Assembly (NCBI GenBank): GCA_910587485.1
Contig: CAJUKN010000018.1
Coordinates: forward strand, 1-52,165
DNA: 52,165 nucleotides
Source: an uncultured Lachnospira sp.
Lineage (GTDB): Bacteria > Bacillota > Clostridia > Lachnospirales > Lachnospiraceae
Direction of reading: 5' to 3'
The notes under the pieces were generated by a model. It worked only from the letters and a program-made list of their open reading frames with translations. It was not told the DNA's origin and did no database searches. Shown here piece by piece: positions 35,835 to 44,827 of the stretch. Made by a program: the position numbers and the translations under genes. Position 1 is the first letter of the stretch; the number at the start of each line of letters is the position of its first letter.

Positions 35835-35949
35835 TGGAATCATTTAGCCATACAAGATTGATTATGCAATTTTGCTTGACTTGTGTGGCGTTTAGCTTGC
35901 ATATATCTATAAAAATGTGTATAATGTAACTCACTAAAAGTATATGAGG

Positions 35950-36090
35950 CAATTTAATTTCATTAAGCAAGTTCCCCCCCCACTTTAGTGCCATAGAGAT
36001 ACAAGTGGTATGAGGACTTGCGTTGCGATAGCAGCTAAATGGTTTGAGTAAGTAGCATAGCGGATTGCAAATATTCGCTTTGACAAACCA
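35950..36090 (+). repeat. dispersed repeat, family B, copy B4 (before glgP)
   Basis: Nearly full length: TTTCATTAAGCAAGTT, hairpin CACTT/AAGTG flanked by AAGTTCC and GGACTT, then CTTGCGTTGCGATAGCAGCT and the 3' hairpin AGCGGAT-N7-ATTCGCT. AAATGGTTTG pairs with CAAACCATTT at the end, closing the 3' half. It fills most of the 300-nt gap between ileS and glgP. No clear glgP promoter is seen other than a TGTATAATG at 35918-35926. Confidence 0.7.
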
Positions 36091-36135
36091 TTTTATAACT
36101 TATTTTTACTAAGAAAAATATGGAGGAAAAATTAA

Positions 36136-38607
36136 ATGGCAGATAATAAATCAAAAGCGTTTGATAAAACCGAATTTAAACAAGAAATTATGGGTAACTG
36201 TAAGATGCTTTATCGAAAAAATATTGATGAGGCAGACAAGCAGCAGCAATTTCAGGCTGTAGCACATGCCGTAAAAGATTTTATCATTGACAGGTGGATT
36301 GCAACTCAAAAAGAGTATGTAAAACAAAATAAAAAGACTGTATATTATATGTCAATGGAATTTTTGATGGGCAGAGCATTGGGAAATAACTTAATCAATC
36401 TTACTGTTTATAAAGAAGTTAAAGAAGTACTTGATGAACTAGGGATTGATATTAATGTTATTGAAGACGAAGAGCCTGATGCAGCGCTTGGCAATGGCGG
36501 TCTTGGCAGATTGGCAGCATGTTTTTTGGATTCTCTTGCAACGCTTGAATATCCTGCTTATGGTTGTGGTATCCGATATAAATATGGTATGTTTAAACAG
36601 GAAATTCGAGATGGATATCAGATAGAAGTGCCAGACAACTGGTTAAAAGATGGCAATCCTTTTGAAATTAAAAGGTCTGAGTATCCTATTATTGTAAAAT
36701 TTGGCGGTTATGTTCGTTCTTATAAAGATGAAAAAACAGGAAGAGATATGTTTGTTCAGGAGGATTATCGTGCAGTAACAGCCATTCCATATGATATGCC
36801 AATTGTAGGTTATGGTGTTAATACAGTCAATACGCTTCGGATTTGGGATGCTGAACCAGTAGATACATTTAATTTAAGCCTCTTTGATAAAGGAGATTAT
36901 CAGAAAGCGGTTGAGGAAGAAAATCTTGCTAAGAATATTGTAGAGGTTCTCTATCCAAACGATAACCATTATGCAGGTAAAGAACTTCGATTAAAACAGC
37001 AATATTTCTTTATATCAGCATCGGTACAGCGTGCAGTTAATAAATATAAAGAAACAAACGACGACATTAAAAAACTTTATGAAAAAGTGACATTTCAGCT
37101 TAATGATACACACCCAACGGTTGCTATTCCAGAGCTTATGAGAATATTAATGGACGAGGAAGGCTTAAATTGGGATGAGGCATGGGACGTAACAACGAAG
37201 ACCGTTGCTTATACGAATCATACAATTATGGCTGAAGCACTTGAAAAATGGCCAATTGAACTATTTTCAAGACTTCTTCCTAGAATATATCAGATTGTGG
37301 AAGAAATTAACCGCCGTTTTGTAGAAGAAGTTAAAGTTAAGTATCCAGGCAATCAGGAAAAAATTAGAAAGATGGCTATTATCTACGACGGTCAGGTAAA
37401 GATGGCACATCTTGCAATCGTTTCTGGATATTCTGTCAATGGTGTTGCACAGCTTCACACAGAGATTCTTAAGAATCAAGAATTAAAGGATTTCTATGAG
37501 ATGATGCCAGAGAAGTTTAACAACAAAACAAATGGTATTACACAAAGAAGATTCCTTTTACATGGCAATCCGCTTCTTGCAGATTGGGTGACAGATAAGA
37601 TTGGCAATGGCTGGATTACAGACCTTTCACAGATTAAAAAATTGGAAGTATATGCAGATGATGCAAAATGTCAGCAAGAATTTATGCAGATTAAGTATAA
37701 GAATAAAGTGCGTCTTGCAAAATATATAAAAGAACACAATGGCATTGATGTTGACCCGAACTCTATTTTTGACGTTCAAGTGAAGAGACTTCACGAGTAT
37801 AAGAGACAGCTTCTTAATATTTTGCATGTAATGTATCTGTATAATGAATTAAAGCGCAATCCAGATATGGATATGAAGCCAAGAACATTTATATTTGGTG
37901 CAAAAGCGGCAGCAGGTTATAAGATTGCTAAATTAACCATTAAATTAATTAACAATGTAGCAAAAGTTATCAATAACGATGCATCGATTAAAGGAAAGAT
38001 AAAAGTTGTATTTATTGAAAATTATCGTGTATCCAATGGTGAGCTTATATTTGCAGCAGCAGATGTATCAGAACAAATTTCAACAGCTTCTAAGGAAGCA
38101 TCTGGAACAGGCAATATGAAATTTATGCTCAATGGTGCTATGACACTTGGTACAATGGACGGTGCAAATGTTGAGATTGTAGAGGAAGTTGGTCCTGAAA
38201 ATGCAGTCATCTTTGGACTTAGTTCTGACGAAGTTATTAAATATGAAAATGAGGGTGGTTATGACCCTATGGATATATTTAATAATGACCAAGATATAAG
38301 AGAGGTTCTTATGGAGTTAATTAATGGCAAATATTCTCCAGAAGATACAGAATTATTTAGAGATATCTATAATTCACTTCTCAACAATCAAGGTGGCAGA
38401 AGAGCAGATATTTACTTTATATTAAAGGATTTCCGTTCTTATGCAGAGGCACAAAAAGCAATTGACAGGAAGTATTCAAATGAGAAGAGCTGGGCTAAAT
38501 CCGTTATCTTAAATGTTGCAAATGCTGGTAAGTTTTCATCAGACAGAACAATTGAAGAATATGTTTCAGATATTTGGAAGCTTGATAAAGTTCATATTAA
38601 TATTTAA
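36136..38607 (+). CDS. glgP: glycogen/starch/maltodextrin phosphorylase
   Basis: Releases glucose-1-phosphate from alpha-1,4-glucans. 823 residues, the normal length of the GT35 family. Diagnostic segments: EPDAALGNGGLGRLAACFLDS near the N-terminus, FQLNDTHPTVAIPELMRIL, and the PLP site EASGTGNMKFMLNGAMTLGT near residue 655. AGGAGG-like TATGGAGGAAAAATTAA precedes the ATG. It is not linked to glgA/glgC genes in this window but lies 4 kb before a GH13 enzyme. Confidence 0.95.
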   Translation: MADNKSKAFDKTEFKQEIMGNCKMLYRKNIDEADKQQQFQAVAHAVKDFIIDRWIATQKEYVKQNKKTVYYMSMEFLMGRALGNNLINLTVYKEVKEVLDELGIDINVIEDEEPDAALGNGGLGRLAACFLDSLATLEYPAYGCGIRYKYGMFKQEIRDGYQIEVPDNWLKDGNPFEIKRSEYPIIVKFGGYVRSYKDEKTGRDMFVQEDYRAVTAIPYDMPIVGYGVNTVNTLRIWDAEPVDTFNLSLFDKGDYQKAVEEENLAKNIVEVLYPNDNHYAGKELRLKQQYFFISASVQRAVNKYKETNDDIKKLYEKVTFQLNDTHPTVAIPELMRILMDEEGLNWDEAWDVTTKTVAYTNHTIMAEALEKWPIELFSRLLPRIYQIVEEINRRFVEEVKVKYPGNQEKIRKMAIIYDGQVKMAHLAIVSGYSVNGVAQLHTEILKNQELKDFYEMMPEKFNNKTNGITQRRFLLHGNPLLADWVTDKIGNGWITDLSQIKKLEVYADDAKCQQEFMQIKYKNKVRLAKYIKEHNGIDVDPNSIFDVQVKRLHEYKRQLLNILHVMYLYNELKRNPDMDMKPRTFIFGAKAAAGYKIAKLTIKLINNVAKVINNDASIKGKIKVVFIENYRVSNGELIFAAADVSEQISTASKEASGTGNMKFMLNGAMTLGTMDGANVEIVEEVGPENAVIFGLSSDEVIKYENEGGYDPMDIFNNDQDIREVLMELINGKYSPEDTELFRDIYNSLLNNQGGRRADIYFILKDFRSYAEAQKAIDRKYSNEKSWAKSVILNVANAGKFSSDRTIEEYVSDIWKLDKVHINI

Positions 38608-38725
38608 TCTCATTGAGGAAGTCCCACTTCAATGTCACATAGGCATAAGCGGAATAGGGACTTGCATTGCGATAATAGTTCGATGATTTGAGCAAGTAGC
38701 CAAACAGATTGTAAATATCCTTTAA
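38602..38725 (+). repeat. dispersed repeat, family B, copy B5 (after glgP)
   Basis: Starts TTTAATCTCATTGAGGAAGT, overlapping the glgP stop codon, with AAGTCCC pairing GGGACTT, then TTGCATTGCGATAATAG and GAGCAAGTAGCCAAACAGATTGTAAATATCC. Its 3' hairpin is weaker than in B4. Confidence 0.65.
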
Positions 38726-38774
38726 CATATCGCTTGGCAAATAAATAATGAAGAACATTTAAGTCAAAAAGAAT

Positions 38775-38842
38775 ATGCTGCACACTTTGTGAATATTATA
38801 GCCAGTAGGGGCTACTATCATAATGTGTGCAGCATTATTTTA
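38775..38842 (+). terminator. two-part hairpin, probable terminator after glgP
   Basis: ATGCTGCACAC pairs with GTGTGCAGCAT; an inner TAGCC/GGCTA hairpin sits in the loop. A T-rich tract follows. The arms resemble no other element in the window. It is 170 nt after the glgP stop, beyond repeat B5. Confidence 0.6.
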
Positions 38843-38938
38843 TTTTTGCGAGCAAGACTGCCGCGAAGGTCAAATATTTGTTGTGCAGCAGGTATTTGAT
38901 TATATAAATTTGCAATTTTGGAAAGGTATAGATTGTTT

Positions 38939-40432
38939 ATGGTAGAAAAAATTGGAGAGATAAATAGTTTTATAAATAATATTGTCTGGGGTGTACCCGC
39001 ATTGGTGCTTTTGATAGGTACAGGCGTATTGATGACCGTATTGACAAAGGGTTTTCAGTTTACTCATTTTGGACATATGATAAAGGAAACCATTGGCGGT
39101 TTATTTAAGAAAAAAGATATATTAAAAAGTGATGATAAAAATTCAATTTCTCAGTTTCAGGCATTATGTACAGCACTGTCTGCAACGATTGGTACAGGAA
39201 ATATAGCGGGTATCGCCTACGCAATAACAATGGGCGGACCCGGCGCAGTATTTTGGATGTGGGTAGCTGCCATATTTGGTATGATGACCAATTATTCAGA
39301 AAATGTATTAGGTATATTTTATAGAAGAAGAAATGAGTTAGGAGAATGGTGCGGAGGCGCTATGTATTACCTTAAAAATGGTCTTGGCAGCAAAAAACAT
39401 TGTGCTGTACTTGGAAAAGTGCTTGCAGTATTCTTTTCGATATTTGCAATATTTGCTTCTTTTGGCATAGGTAATATGGGACAGGTAGCGTCAATCAGAG
39501 AAGGTATAGCAAATGTGTTTACTTTTACAGGAGACGCCAAAAAAGATGGCGTAATAGTTGGTGTTGTCATAGCGATTGTAGCAGCGCTTGTTATTGTTGG
39601 AGGACTTACAAGAATAGCGAAGGCAAATGAAAAAATTGTTCCATTTATGGCAGGTTTTTACATAGTAGGTACATTGATTATTATTATTATGAATGCAGAT
39701 ATGGTTATTCCTGCATTTTCATCAATTTTTAGAAATGCGTTCAGTATGACTGCCGTTGCAGGCGGTGTAGGAGGAGCTGTTATTAAACAGGCTATTACTT
39801 GGGGATTTAAGAGAGGTGTATTTTCAAATGAGGCTGGTTTAGGTTCATCGGTTATGGTTCATTCTGCTTCTAATGTAAAAGAGCCTGTAACACAAGGTTT
39901 ATGGGGTATATTTGAAGTGTTTTTTGATACCATGATTGTATGTACACTTACAGCATTGCTTATTCTTACCACAGGAATTGTTGACCTTGACACAGGTGTT
40001 TCTATTACAGGCGAATCAAAATTAGGGCTTGCAACAGAAGCATTTACCCATTCTTTTGGTTCTATTGGCGGAATATTTATTGCTGTTGCAGTGACATTAT
40101 TTGCATTTTCAACCGTTCTTGGCTGGAGTTATTATGGAACAAAAGCATGGGAGTATCTTTTTGGAACGAAAGCAACAATTGTATATAAAGTAATTTTTAT
40201 AGCAATTATTGTGATAGGTTCTGCATTAAATGCAGATTTGGTTATTGATTTATCAGATACATTTAATGGATTAATGGCAATTCCAAACCTGATTGGCGTA
40301 TTATCACTGTCAGGAACAGTAATGGCAATTACGAATAATTACAGCAAGCGAAAATTTAAAGGGCAGACTAATTTAAAACCAATGTTGTCAAACTTTAAGG
40401 ATATTCAGGCAGAGCAAGAAAAAAGGTTGTAA
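38939..40432 (+). CDS. alanine/glycine:cation symporter (AGCS family)
   Basis: Sodium- or proton-coupled uptake of alanine or glycine across the cytoplasmic membrane. 497 residues, about 11 membrane segments. The AGCS signature is visible as ATIGTGNIAGIAYAITMGGPGAVFWMWVAAIFG (in two parts), with FSNEAGLGSS further on. Start ATG 38939 chosen; a GGAAAGG lies 12 nt upstream, slightly long. Stands alone between a terminator and the sporulation-like pair. Confidence 0.92.
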   Translation: MVEKIGEINSFINNIVWGVPALVLLIGTGVLMTVLTKGFQFTHFGHMIKETIGGLFKKKDILKSDDKNSISQFQALCTALSATIGTGNIAGIAYAITMGGPGAVFWMWVAAIFGMMTNYSENVLGIFYRRRNELGEWCGGAMYYLKNGLGSKKHCAVLGKVLAVFFSIFAIFASFGIGNMGQVASIREGIANVFTFTGDAKKDGVIVGVVIAIVAALVIVGGLTRIAKANEKIVPFMAGFYIVGTLIIIIMNADMVIPAFSSIFRNAFSMTAVAGGVGGAVIKQAITWGFKRGVFSNEAGLGSSVMVHSASNVKEPVTQGLWGIFEVFFDTMIVCTLTALLILTTGIVDLDTGVSITGESKLGLATEAFTHSFGSIGGIFIAVAVTLFAFSTVLGWSYYGTKAWEYLFGTKATIVYKVIFIAIIVIGSALNADLVIDLSDTFNGLMAIPNLIGVLSLSGTVMAITNNYSKRKFKGQTNLKPMLSNFKDIQAEQEKRL

Positions 40433-40517
40433 GTAAGCAGCAAAGTCAATAATAAATATCGGTTTGATAAAACATAGACACAAAGTTGCAGACTGAGAAA
40501 GGAGCATTGTTGTAATA

Positions 40518-41456
40518 ATGAAAAAAACATTGATTTGGATAGTTGTAATATGCGTATATTTGTGTCTGCCAGCGTTAATCACGCTTGCAGTATCAGGAAA
40601 GGCAGATACCGAATTTGAGAGCGGTGAAATTTATGGTCCAAGAGTCAATGTACAATATGGCAGTGCGGTGAAAACAGTTGAAGTCAATAAATTTGTGGAA
40701 ATGGTACTTGCAAGTATTTATGAAGAAAACGACAAACCAGAGATGCTTAAAGCACTTGGTGTTATAGTAAGAACCAATATATATCGGATAATGGGGGATA
40801 AAAAAGAGATAGACAGTGACGAGTTGTCAATGAATTATTATACATTTTCTGAAATGAGAGACGAATGGGGCAACAGTTATCAAGATATAGCTCAATTAAT
40901 TAAAGAGTGTGTGTCGGCAACAGGACAGCGTGTTATTAAATATTCAGGAAATTTAATTGATGCAAGATTTACAAGATTAACAAATGGCAAGACACTTTCT
41001 GGCAGCAAGTATTTAGGTGAAGAATATGCGTATTTAAAAGAAGTTGATTGTCCAAAAGATATGGAAAATGAAAATTTTTATACACATGTTACATTTAAGG
41101 GAAAGGAACTGGCAAAGCTAATTAATAATAAATATAAAAATGCGAATATTCGTGAAGACAATGCAGCGCAGGATATTCAAATTGTGTCAAAGACTGAAGA
41201 TGGATATATTGTAAAATTGCAGATTGGAAATGCAGTTATTGGCGGAGAAGCATTTGCGTCAATGGTAGGAGTAAAATCGGCATTTTTTACGATTGAAACA
41301 AGTAATGAAGGAAGTGTTCGGATTGTCTCAAAAGGTGATGGAACAGGCATGGGAATGAGCTTAAATACTGCAAACAGCATGGCAGCAGAAGATAGTACAT
41401 ATACAGATATTATACAAAATTTTTTTGATAATGTGGAAGTAATAAGCCTCGAATAA
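40518..41456 (+). CDS. SpoIID-like protein, catalytic residues apparently lost
   Basis: SpoIID is the forespore-engulfment lytic transglycosylase of Clostridia and Bacilli. 312 residues with an N-terminal membrane segment (about 5-26). The LKALGVIVRTNIY segment matches the family ALKAQAVAARTY, but the catalytic glutamate of the AAEMP motif aligns with a non-acidic residue (segment LASIYEEN), and the GHGVGMSQ motif is GTGMGMSL here. So the fold is kept while catalysis is doubtful. Followed 60 nt later by a SpoIIQ-like gene, as in sporulating Clostridia. The alignment is by eye and one indel could change the glutamate call. Confidence 0.75.
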   Translation: MKKTLIWIVVICVYLCLPALITLAVSGKADTEFESGEIYGPRVNVQYGSAVKTVEVNKFVEMVLASIYEENDKPEMLKALGVIVRTNIYRIMGDKKEIDSDELSMNYYTFSEMRDEWGNSYQDIAQLIKECVSATGQRVIKYSGNLIDARFTRLTNGKTLSGSKYLGEEYAYLKEVDCPKDMENENFYTHVTFKGKELAKLINNKYKNANIREDNAAQDIQIVSKTEDGYIVKLQIGNAVIGGEAFASMVGVKSAFFTIETSNEGSVRIVSKGDGTGMGMSLNTANSMAAEDSTYTDIIQNFFDNVEVISLE

Positions 41457-41527
41457 TTGAATAATTATGACATATTAGGGCAACATATTAACATCAAGAT
41501 GCAAAAAAGGCAGAAATGGAGGTTAAT

Positions 41528-42394
41528 ATGAAAGTCAAGGGCAAAAAAAATAAAGAAAAAATTGTGTCAATATGTGTCGTAGGGGCATTAGTGTGTACAT
41601 TGGGAATTGGTGTATTCTCAGTGATTTCAGGTACAAAGGATAATAACGAGATAAAAAATAATGTGGTTGATTTGAATGAACAAAACAATGAAACTTCAAA
41701 CAATAATGAACTGGATAACATTGTAGGGTTTAATGTTGAAGATGTAAATGAGGTAAGTAAAGATACAGAAAGTATATTTAGAGGCGATGTCAATGAAAAA
41801 GATAATGTTGGTATGGAAACTAATCAACAGGATTTAGCCAATGGTGAAACACAGCCAGTTACAGAACCAACAACAGAGAATACAAAGAATACAGAGAAAG
41901 CAACACAAGAATCTGAACCTGATGTTGCTAATGTAGGTGCTGATGCAAAAATGGACCCATTGACAAATTATTCATTTGATGAAACAAGTGAATTGTTATG
42001 GCCTGTAAGTGGTCCTATTGCATTAAAGTATAGTATGGATAATACGATATATTTTAAGACGTTAGGAGCCTATAAATGTAATCCAGCTATGTGTATATCA
42101 GCTGATGTAGGAACAAAAGTAGGCGTTGCAGCCGACGGCATTGTTGAGAGTGTAACCGATAGCAGTGAAACAGGAAAAACAGTTCGTGTTGCAGTTGGAA
42201 ATGGTTATGTTGTGACATATGGACTGATGAATGATGTTAATGTAAAAGCAGGTGATGTTGTCAGTAAAGAGCAACTTCTTGGAACTGTATCAGAGCCTAC
42301 AGCATATTATAAAGAAGAAGGTCCTATGCTTTATTTTATGGTGACAAAGGATGATGTTCCTATAGACCCTAATAATTTCTTATCTCAAGAATAA
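41528..42394 (+). CDS. SpoIIQ-like protein, degenerate M23 peptidase domain
   Basis: 288 residues from the ATG at 41528, which has AATGGAGG upstream; the in-frame ATG at 41516 lies inside that site. N-terminal membrane segment at about 15-36, a long Asn/Glu/Thr-rich linker (about 40-150), then an M23 (LytM) fold to the end. None of the zinc ligands is seen: the HxGxD motif reads CNPAMCISADVG, and the terminal HxH reads LYFMV. In Bacillus SpoIIQ the domain is also inactive and works by binding SpoIIIAH across the intermembrane space. It probably belongs with the SpoIID-like gene. No other sporulation gene is in the window. Confidence 0.75.
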   Translation: MKVKGKKNKEKIVSICVVGALVCTLGIGVFSVISGTKDNNEIKNNVVDLNEQNNETSNNNELDNIVGFNVEDVNEVSKDTESIFRGDVNEKDNVGMETNQQDLANGETQPVTEPTTENTKNTEKATQESEPDVANVGADAKMDPLTNYSFDETSELLWPVSGPIALKYSMDNTIYFKTLGAYKCNPAMCISADVGTKVGVAADGIVESVTDSSETGKTVRVAVGNGYVVTYGLMNDVNVKAGDVVSKEQLLGTVSEPTAYYKEEGPMLYFMVTKDDVPIDPNNFLSQE

Positions 42395-42488
42395 AAAATA
42401 ATTAGTTACTTTAAGATAATAAGCACCTGATTAAATTATACAAGTTATTAGTAATGGTACTGTTGGTATTGACAGATTTGGAAATAGG

Positions 42489-42592
42489 CGCCTTTGCTTA
42501 GGCAAGGGCGTTCTTTCAATGGGTGATATACGGTTTTTTGAAGGTGCTTCATTATAGATAGTGGGGGTGTTACGATTAGCGTGGCATCCTCA
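42489..42592 (+). other. unexplained structured segment
   Basis: Within the 506-nt gap before the GH13 gene two hairpins are visible: GCCTTTGC/GCAAGGGC (42490-42512 area) and GGGTGTTACG-N5-CGTGGCATCC (42565-42592 area, ten pairs with wobbles). It is more G/C-rich than its surroundings. No riboswitch class I know fits. The first hairpin could end the SpoIIQ-like transcript. Confidence 0.35.
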
Positions 42593-42644
42593 TGTACATA
42601 TATATTAAATTTGCAAATTTGTAATTATAGTATGAGATTGTTTT

Positions 42645-42673
42645 TTGACAGGACGTTAATAAAGGAGTATAAT
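42645..42673 (+). promoter_or_regulatory. sigma-A promoter of the GH13 gene
   Basis: Consensus TTGACA (42645-42650), 17-nt spacer and TATAAT (42668-42673). It predicts a leader of about 220 nt that ends in leader element A3. The stretch from 42674 to 42829 shows nothing else. Confidence 0.8.
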
Positions 42674-42829
42674 TGTGAGAACAAAGTCAAATACACAATA
42701 GTAAATTAATGGACAAGCTTAATGTAGAGTATTTGATATTACCTTGAGAAAGGAAAAAGTTTGAAAATTTTAATTTTTACAAATAATAAACTAAGTAACA
42801 TATTTGTATAAGTATTTAATTTCAAACGC

Positions 42830-42894
42830 AAGTTTTTGTCTATGCGTTGCTTGACAAAAACTTATTTTAGTTAAAAGCAGCGCAGAAATGGAGA
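42830..42894 (+). promoter_or_regulatory. structured leader element, family A, copy A3 (before GH13)
   Basis: The cleanest copy: arm a AAGTTTTTGTC (42830-42840) and a' GACAAAAACTT (42853-42863) are perfectly complementary over 11 bp; between them lies arm b TGCGTTGCTT (42843-42852), which pairs with b' AAGCAGCGCA (42875-42884) over ten positions (one G-U). GAAATGGAG follows at once, then the start codon. No GTTAAA hairpin precedes it. Confidence 0.75.
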
Positions 42895-42900
42895 ATTAAA

Positions 42901-44247
42901 ATGTGGTTTAATGAGGCAGTAATTTATCAGATATATCCTTTAGGGCTTTGCGAAGCACCACTTGGCAATTTAAGCACAAATGATATATCAGAGGAAGAAA
43001 TTGATAAAGAGGTAAGCGAGCATAGAATATTAAGAGTGTTGGATTGGATACTTCATATCAAAGAATTAGGTGCAACATGTGTATTGTTTAATCCTGTGTT
43101 TGAAAGTGATGCGCATGGTTATGATACAAGAGATTATAATAAAATTGACATAAGACTTGGCACAAATGAAGACTTTAAAAAAGTTTGTGATGCAATCCAT
43201 GAAGCAGGTATGAAGGTTATGCTTGATGGGGTATTTAACCATGTAGGTCGTGGATTTAAAGGATTTTTAGACGTTAAGGAAAAAAAGTGGGACAGCCCTT
43301 ATAAAGATTGGTTTCATATTTCATTTGATGGAAATACCAACTATAATGATGGTTTTTGGTATGAAGCATGGGAAGGCTGCAATGAGTTAGTAAAATTAAA
43401 TCTGCATAATCCAGAAGTGAAAAATTATTTATTTGATGCCATTCGTGGTTGGGTAAATGATTATGATATAGATGGTTTAAGGCTTGATGTTGCTTACTGT
43501 CTTGATTTAGGATTTCTTGGCGAACTTAGAAATTTGGCAAATACGATAAAACCTGAATTTTTCCTTATGGGCGAAACATTGCATGGCGATTACAATAAAT
43601 GGATGAATGATAATGCTTGTCATAGTGTGACAAATTATGAGTGTTATAAAGGATTGTATTCAAGTTTTAACTCTAGCAATATGCACGAGATTTCATATAG
43701 CTTAAACCGTCAGTTTGGCAATGAGCAATGGTGCTTGTATACAGGCAAGCAATTGCTTAGTTTTGTAGATAACCATGATGTAAGCAGAATTGCTACTATA
43801 TTGGAAGATAAAAAACATGTACAGCCTATCTATGGTTTGATATTTGGTATGCCTGGAATACCTGCTGTTTATTATGGAAGTGAATGGGGTGTTACAGGAG
43901 ATAAAAAAGATGGAGACCCAAATCTTCGTCCAGCTATTGAAAAGCCAGAAAGCAATGATTTAACAGAATGGATAAGCAAACTTGCCAAAGCAAGAACTTC
44001 AAGCAAAGCATTGTGTTATGGAAGTTATAAGAATATTCTAGTTATGCCAAAGCAGTTGATATTTGAGCGAGAATATGACGGAGAGCGCGTTATTGTTGCT
44101 ATTAATGCAGACAGTTCTGTGTATCATGCAGATTTTAATGCAAGAGCAGGAATGGGACAAGATTTGATAACAGGGGAAAATCACGATTTTGGCGGAGGAA
44201 GCGACTTGCCTCCATATTCATGTGCTTTTTGGAAGACAGAGTGTTGA
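42901..44247 (+). CDS. GH13 alpha-glucan hydrolase (neopullulanase/cyclomaltodextrinase-like)
   Basis: A cytosolic alpha-glucosidic hydrolase, 448 residues, short for its group because it lacks an N-terminal starch-binding domain. The four GH13 motifs are present: DGVFNH (109-114), GLRLDVA with nucleophile D196, FLMGET with acid/base E225, and FVDNHD (288-293). GIPAVYYGSEWG follows, and a small C-terminal beta domain. No signal peptide, so it probably acts on imported maltodextrins with GlgP. Preferred linkage is not clear from sequence. The start has GGAG 7 nt upstream. Confidence 0.9.
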   Translation: MWFNEAVIYQIYPLGLCEAPLGNLSTNDISEEEIDKEVSEHRILRVLDWILHIKELGATCVLFNPVFESDAHGYDTRDYNKIDIRLGTNEDFKKVCDAIHEAGMKVMLDGVFNHVGRGFKGFLDVKEKKWDSPYKDWFHISFDGNTNYNDGFWYEAWEGCNELVKLNLHNPEVKNYLFDAIRGWVNDYDIDGLRLDVAYCLDLGFLGELRNLANTIKPEFFLMGETLHGDYNKWMNDNACHSVTNYECYKGLYSSFNSSNMHEISYSLNRQFGNEQWCLYTGKQLLSFVDNHDVSRIATILEDKKHVQPIYGLIFGMPGIPAVYYGSEWGVTGDKKDGDPNLRPAIEKPESNDLTEWISKLAKARTSSKALCYGSYKNILVMPKQLIFEREYDGERVIVAINADSSVYHADFNARAGMGQDLITGENHDFGGGSDLPPYSCAFWKTEC

Positions 44248-44319
44248 TTGAACCTTATCAGGGAAGTGACAATGAGGTTATAAGCAAGTAGTGAAGTAGA
44301 TTGAGAATATGTGCTTGAT
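44246..44319 (+). repeat. dispersed repeat, family B, copy B6 (deleted version)
   Basis: AACCTTATCAGGGAAGT runs straight into ATGAGGTTATAAGCAAGTAGTG and AGTAGATTGAGAATATGTGCTT: the AAGTCCC hairpin has been lost but both flanking halves remain. AACCTTAT can pair with ATGAGGTT. Overlaps the GH13 stop codon. Confidence 0.6.
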
Positions 44320-44329
44320 GAAAGTAAAA

Positions 44330-44388
44330 AATAATGAGATTATCACAAATGGGATATGGTTGTTTGTGATAGTCTCATTATTTTTTTT
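44330..44388. terminator. bidirectional terminator between GH13 and vapC
   Basis: A 20-bp hairpin AATAATGAGATTATCACAAA / TTTGTGATAGTCTCATTATT with a 13-nt loop and one mismatch, T-run on the right and A-run on the left, so it can stop both converging transcripts. Confidence 0.88.
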
Positions 44389-44401
44389 AATAAATGAAAA
44401 A

Positions 44402-44827
44402 TTATACGATTTCTTGATTTAATAATTTAAGAAAGTCTATAGGTAAGTATATAGGAATAAAAGATTTACAATAATCCTTTATATTGCATGTTACAATGCA
44501 GTCCATCTTTGTACGAATTGCTGTTTCAGACATAACAGCATCTTCATAATCAGATATATCAGAAGAAATTGCTTTTCGACAATCAAGTTCTGTTGTATCT
44601 AAAATATCAAAAATGACATAAAGATTACTTAAAATTTTGCGTGTATCCACATCACTATGTGTACATTTATGAGTAAGGTAGTAAATATCCATAGATGACT
44701 TTGCAGTAATAAAACCATCAAATTGTTTATTAGCAGCTTGCAAAAAAATGGATTCAGCTTCATCTTTGAATGGTTCACGAGATTGTAAAGCATCAATAAT
44801 AATACAAGTGTCAATCAATGCTTTCAT
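44402..44827 (-). CDS. vapC: PIN-domain toxin (VapC-type ribonuclease)
   Basis: A metal-dependent RNase toxin. 141 residues from the ATG at 44827. PIN motifs: an aspartate in ALIDTCIIIDAL, SDISDYEDAVMSETA with the central acidic residues, and TCNIKDY near the C-terminus. The start codon shares the ATGA overlap with the stop of the antitoxin, which is why 44827 was chosen over the upstream ATG at 44851. Cellular target (tRNA, rRNA) unknown. Confidence 0.85.
   Translation of the reverse strand: MKALIDTCIIIDALQSREPFKDEAESIFLQAANKQFDGFITAKSSMDIYYLTHKCTHSDVDTRKILSNLYVIFDILDTTELDCRKAISSDISDYEDAVMSETAIRTKMDCIVTCNIKDYCKSFIPIYLPIDFLKLLNQEIV

Noticed and set aside
41489..41527. GGCAGAAATGGAGG before the SpoIIQ-like gene as a further leader-element copy
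   Set aside because: Only the ribosome-site end resembles the family; no partner for arm b' and no helix a can be found upstream.
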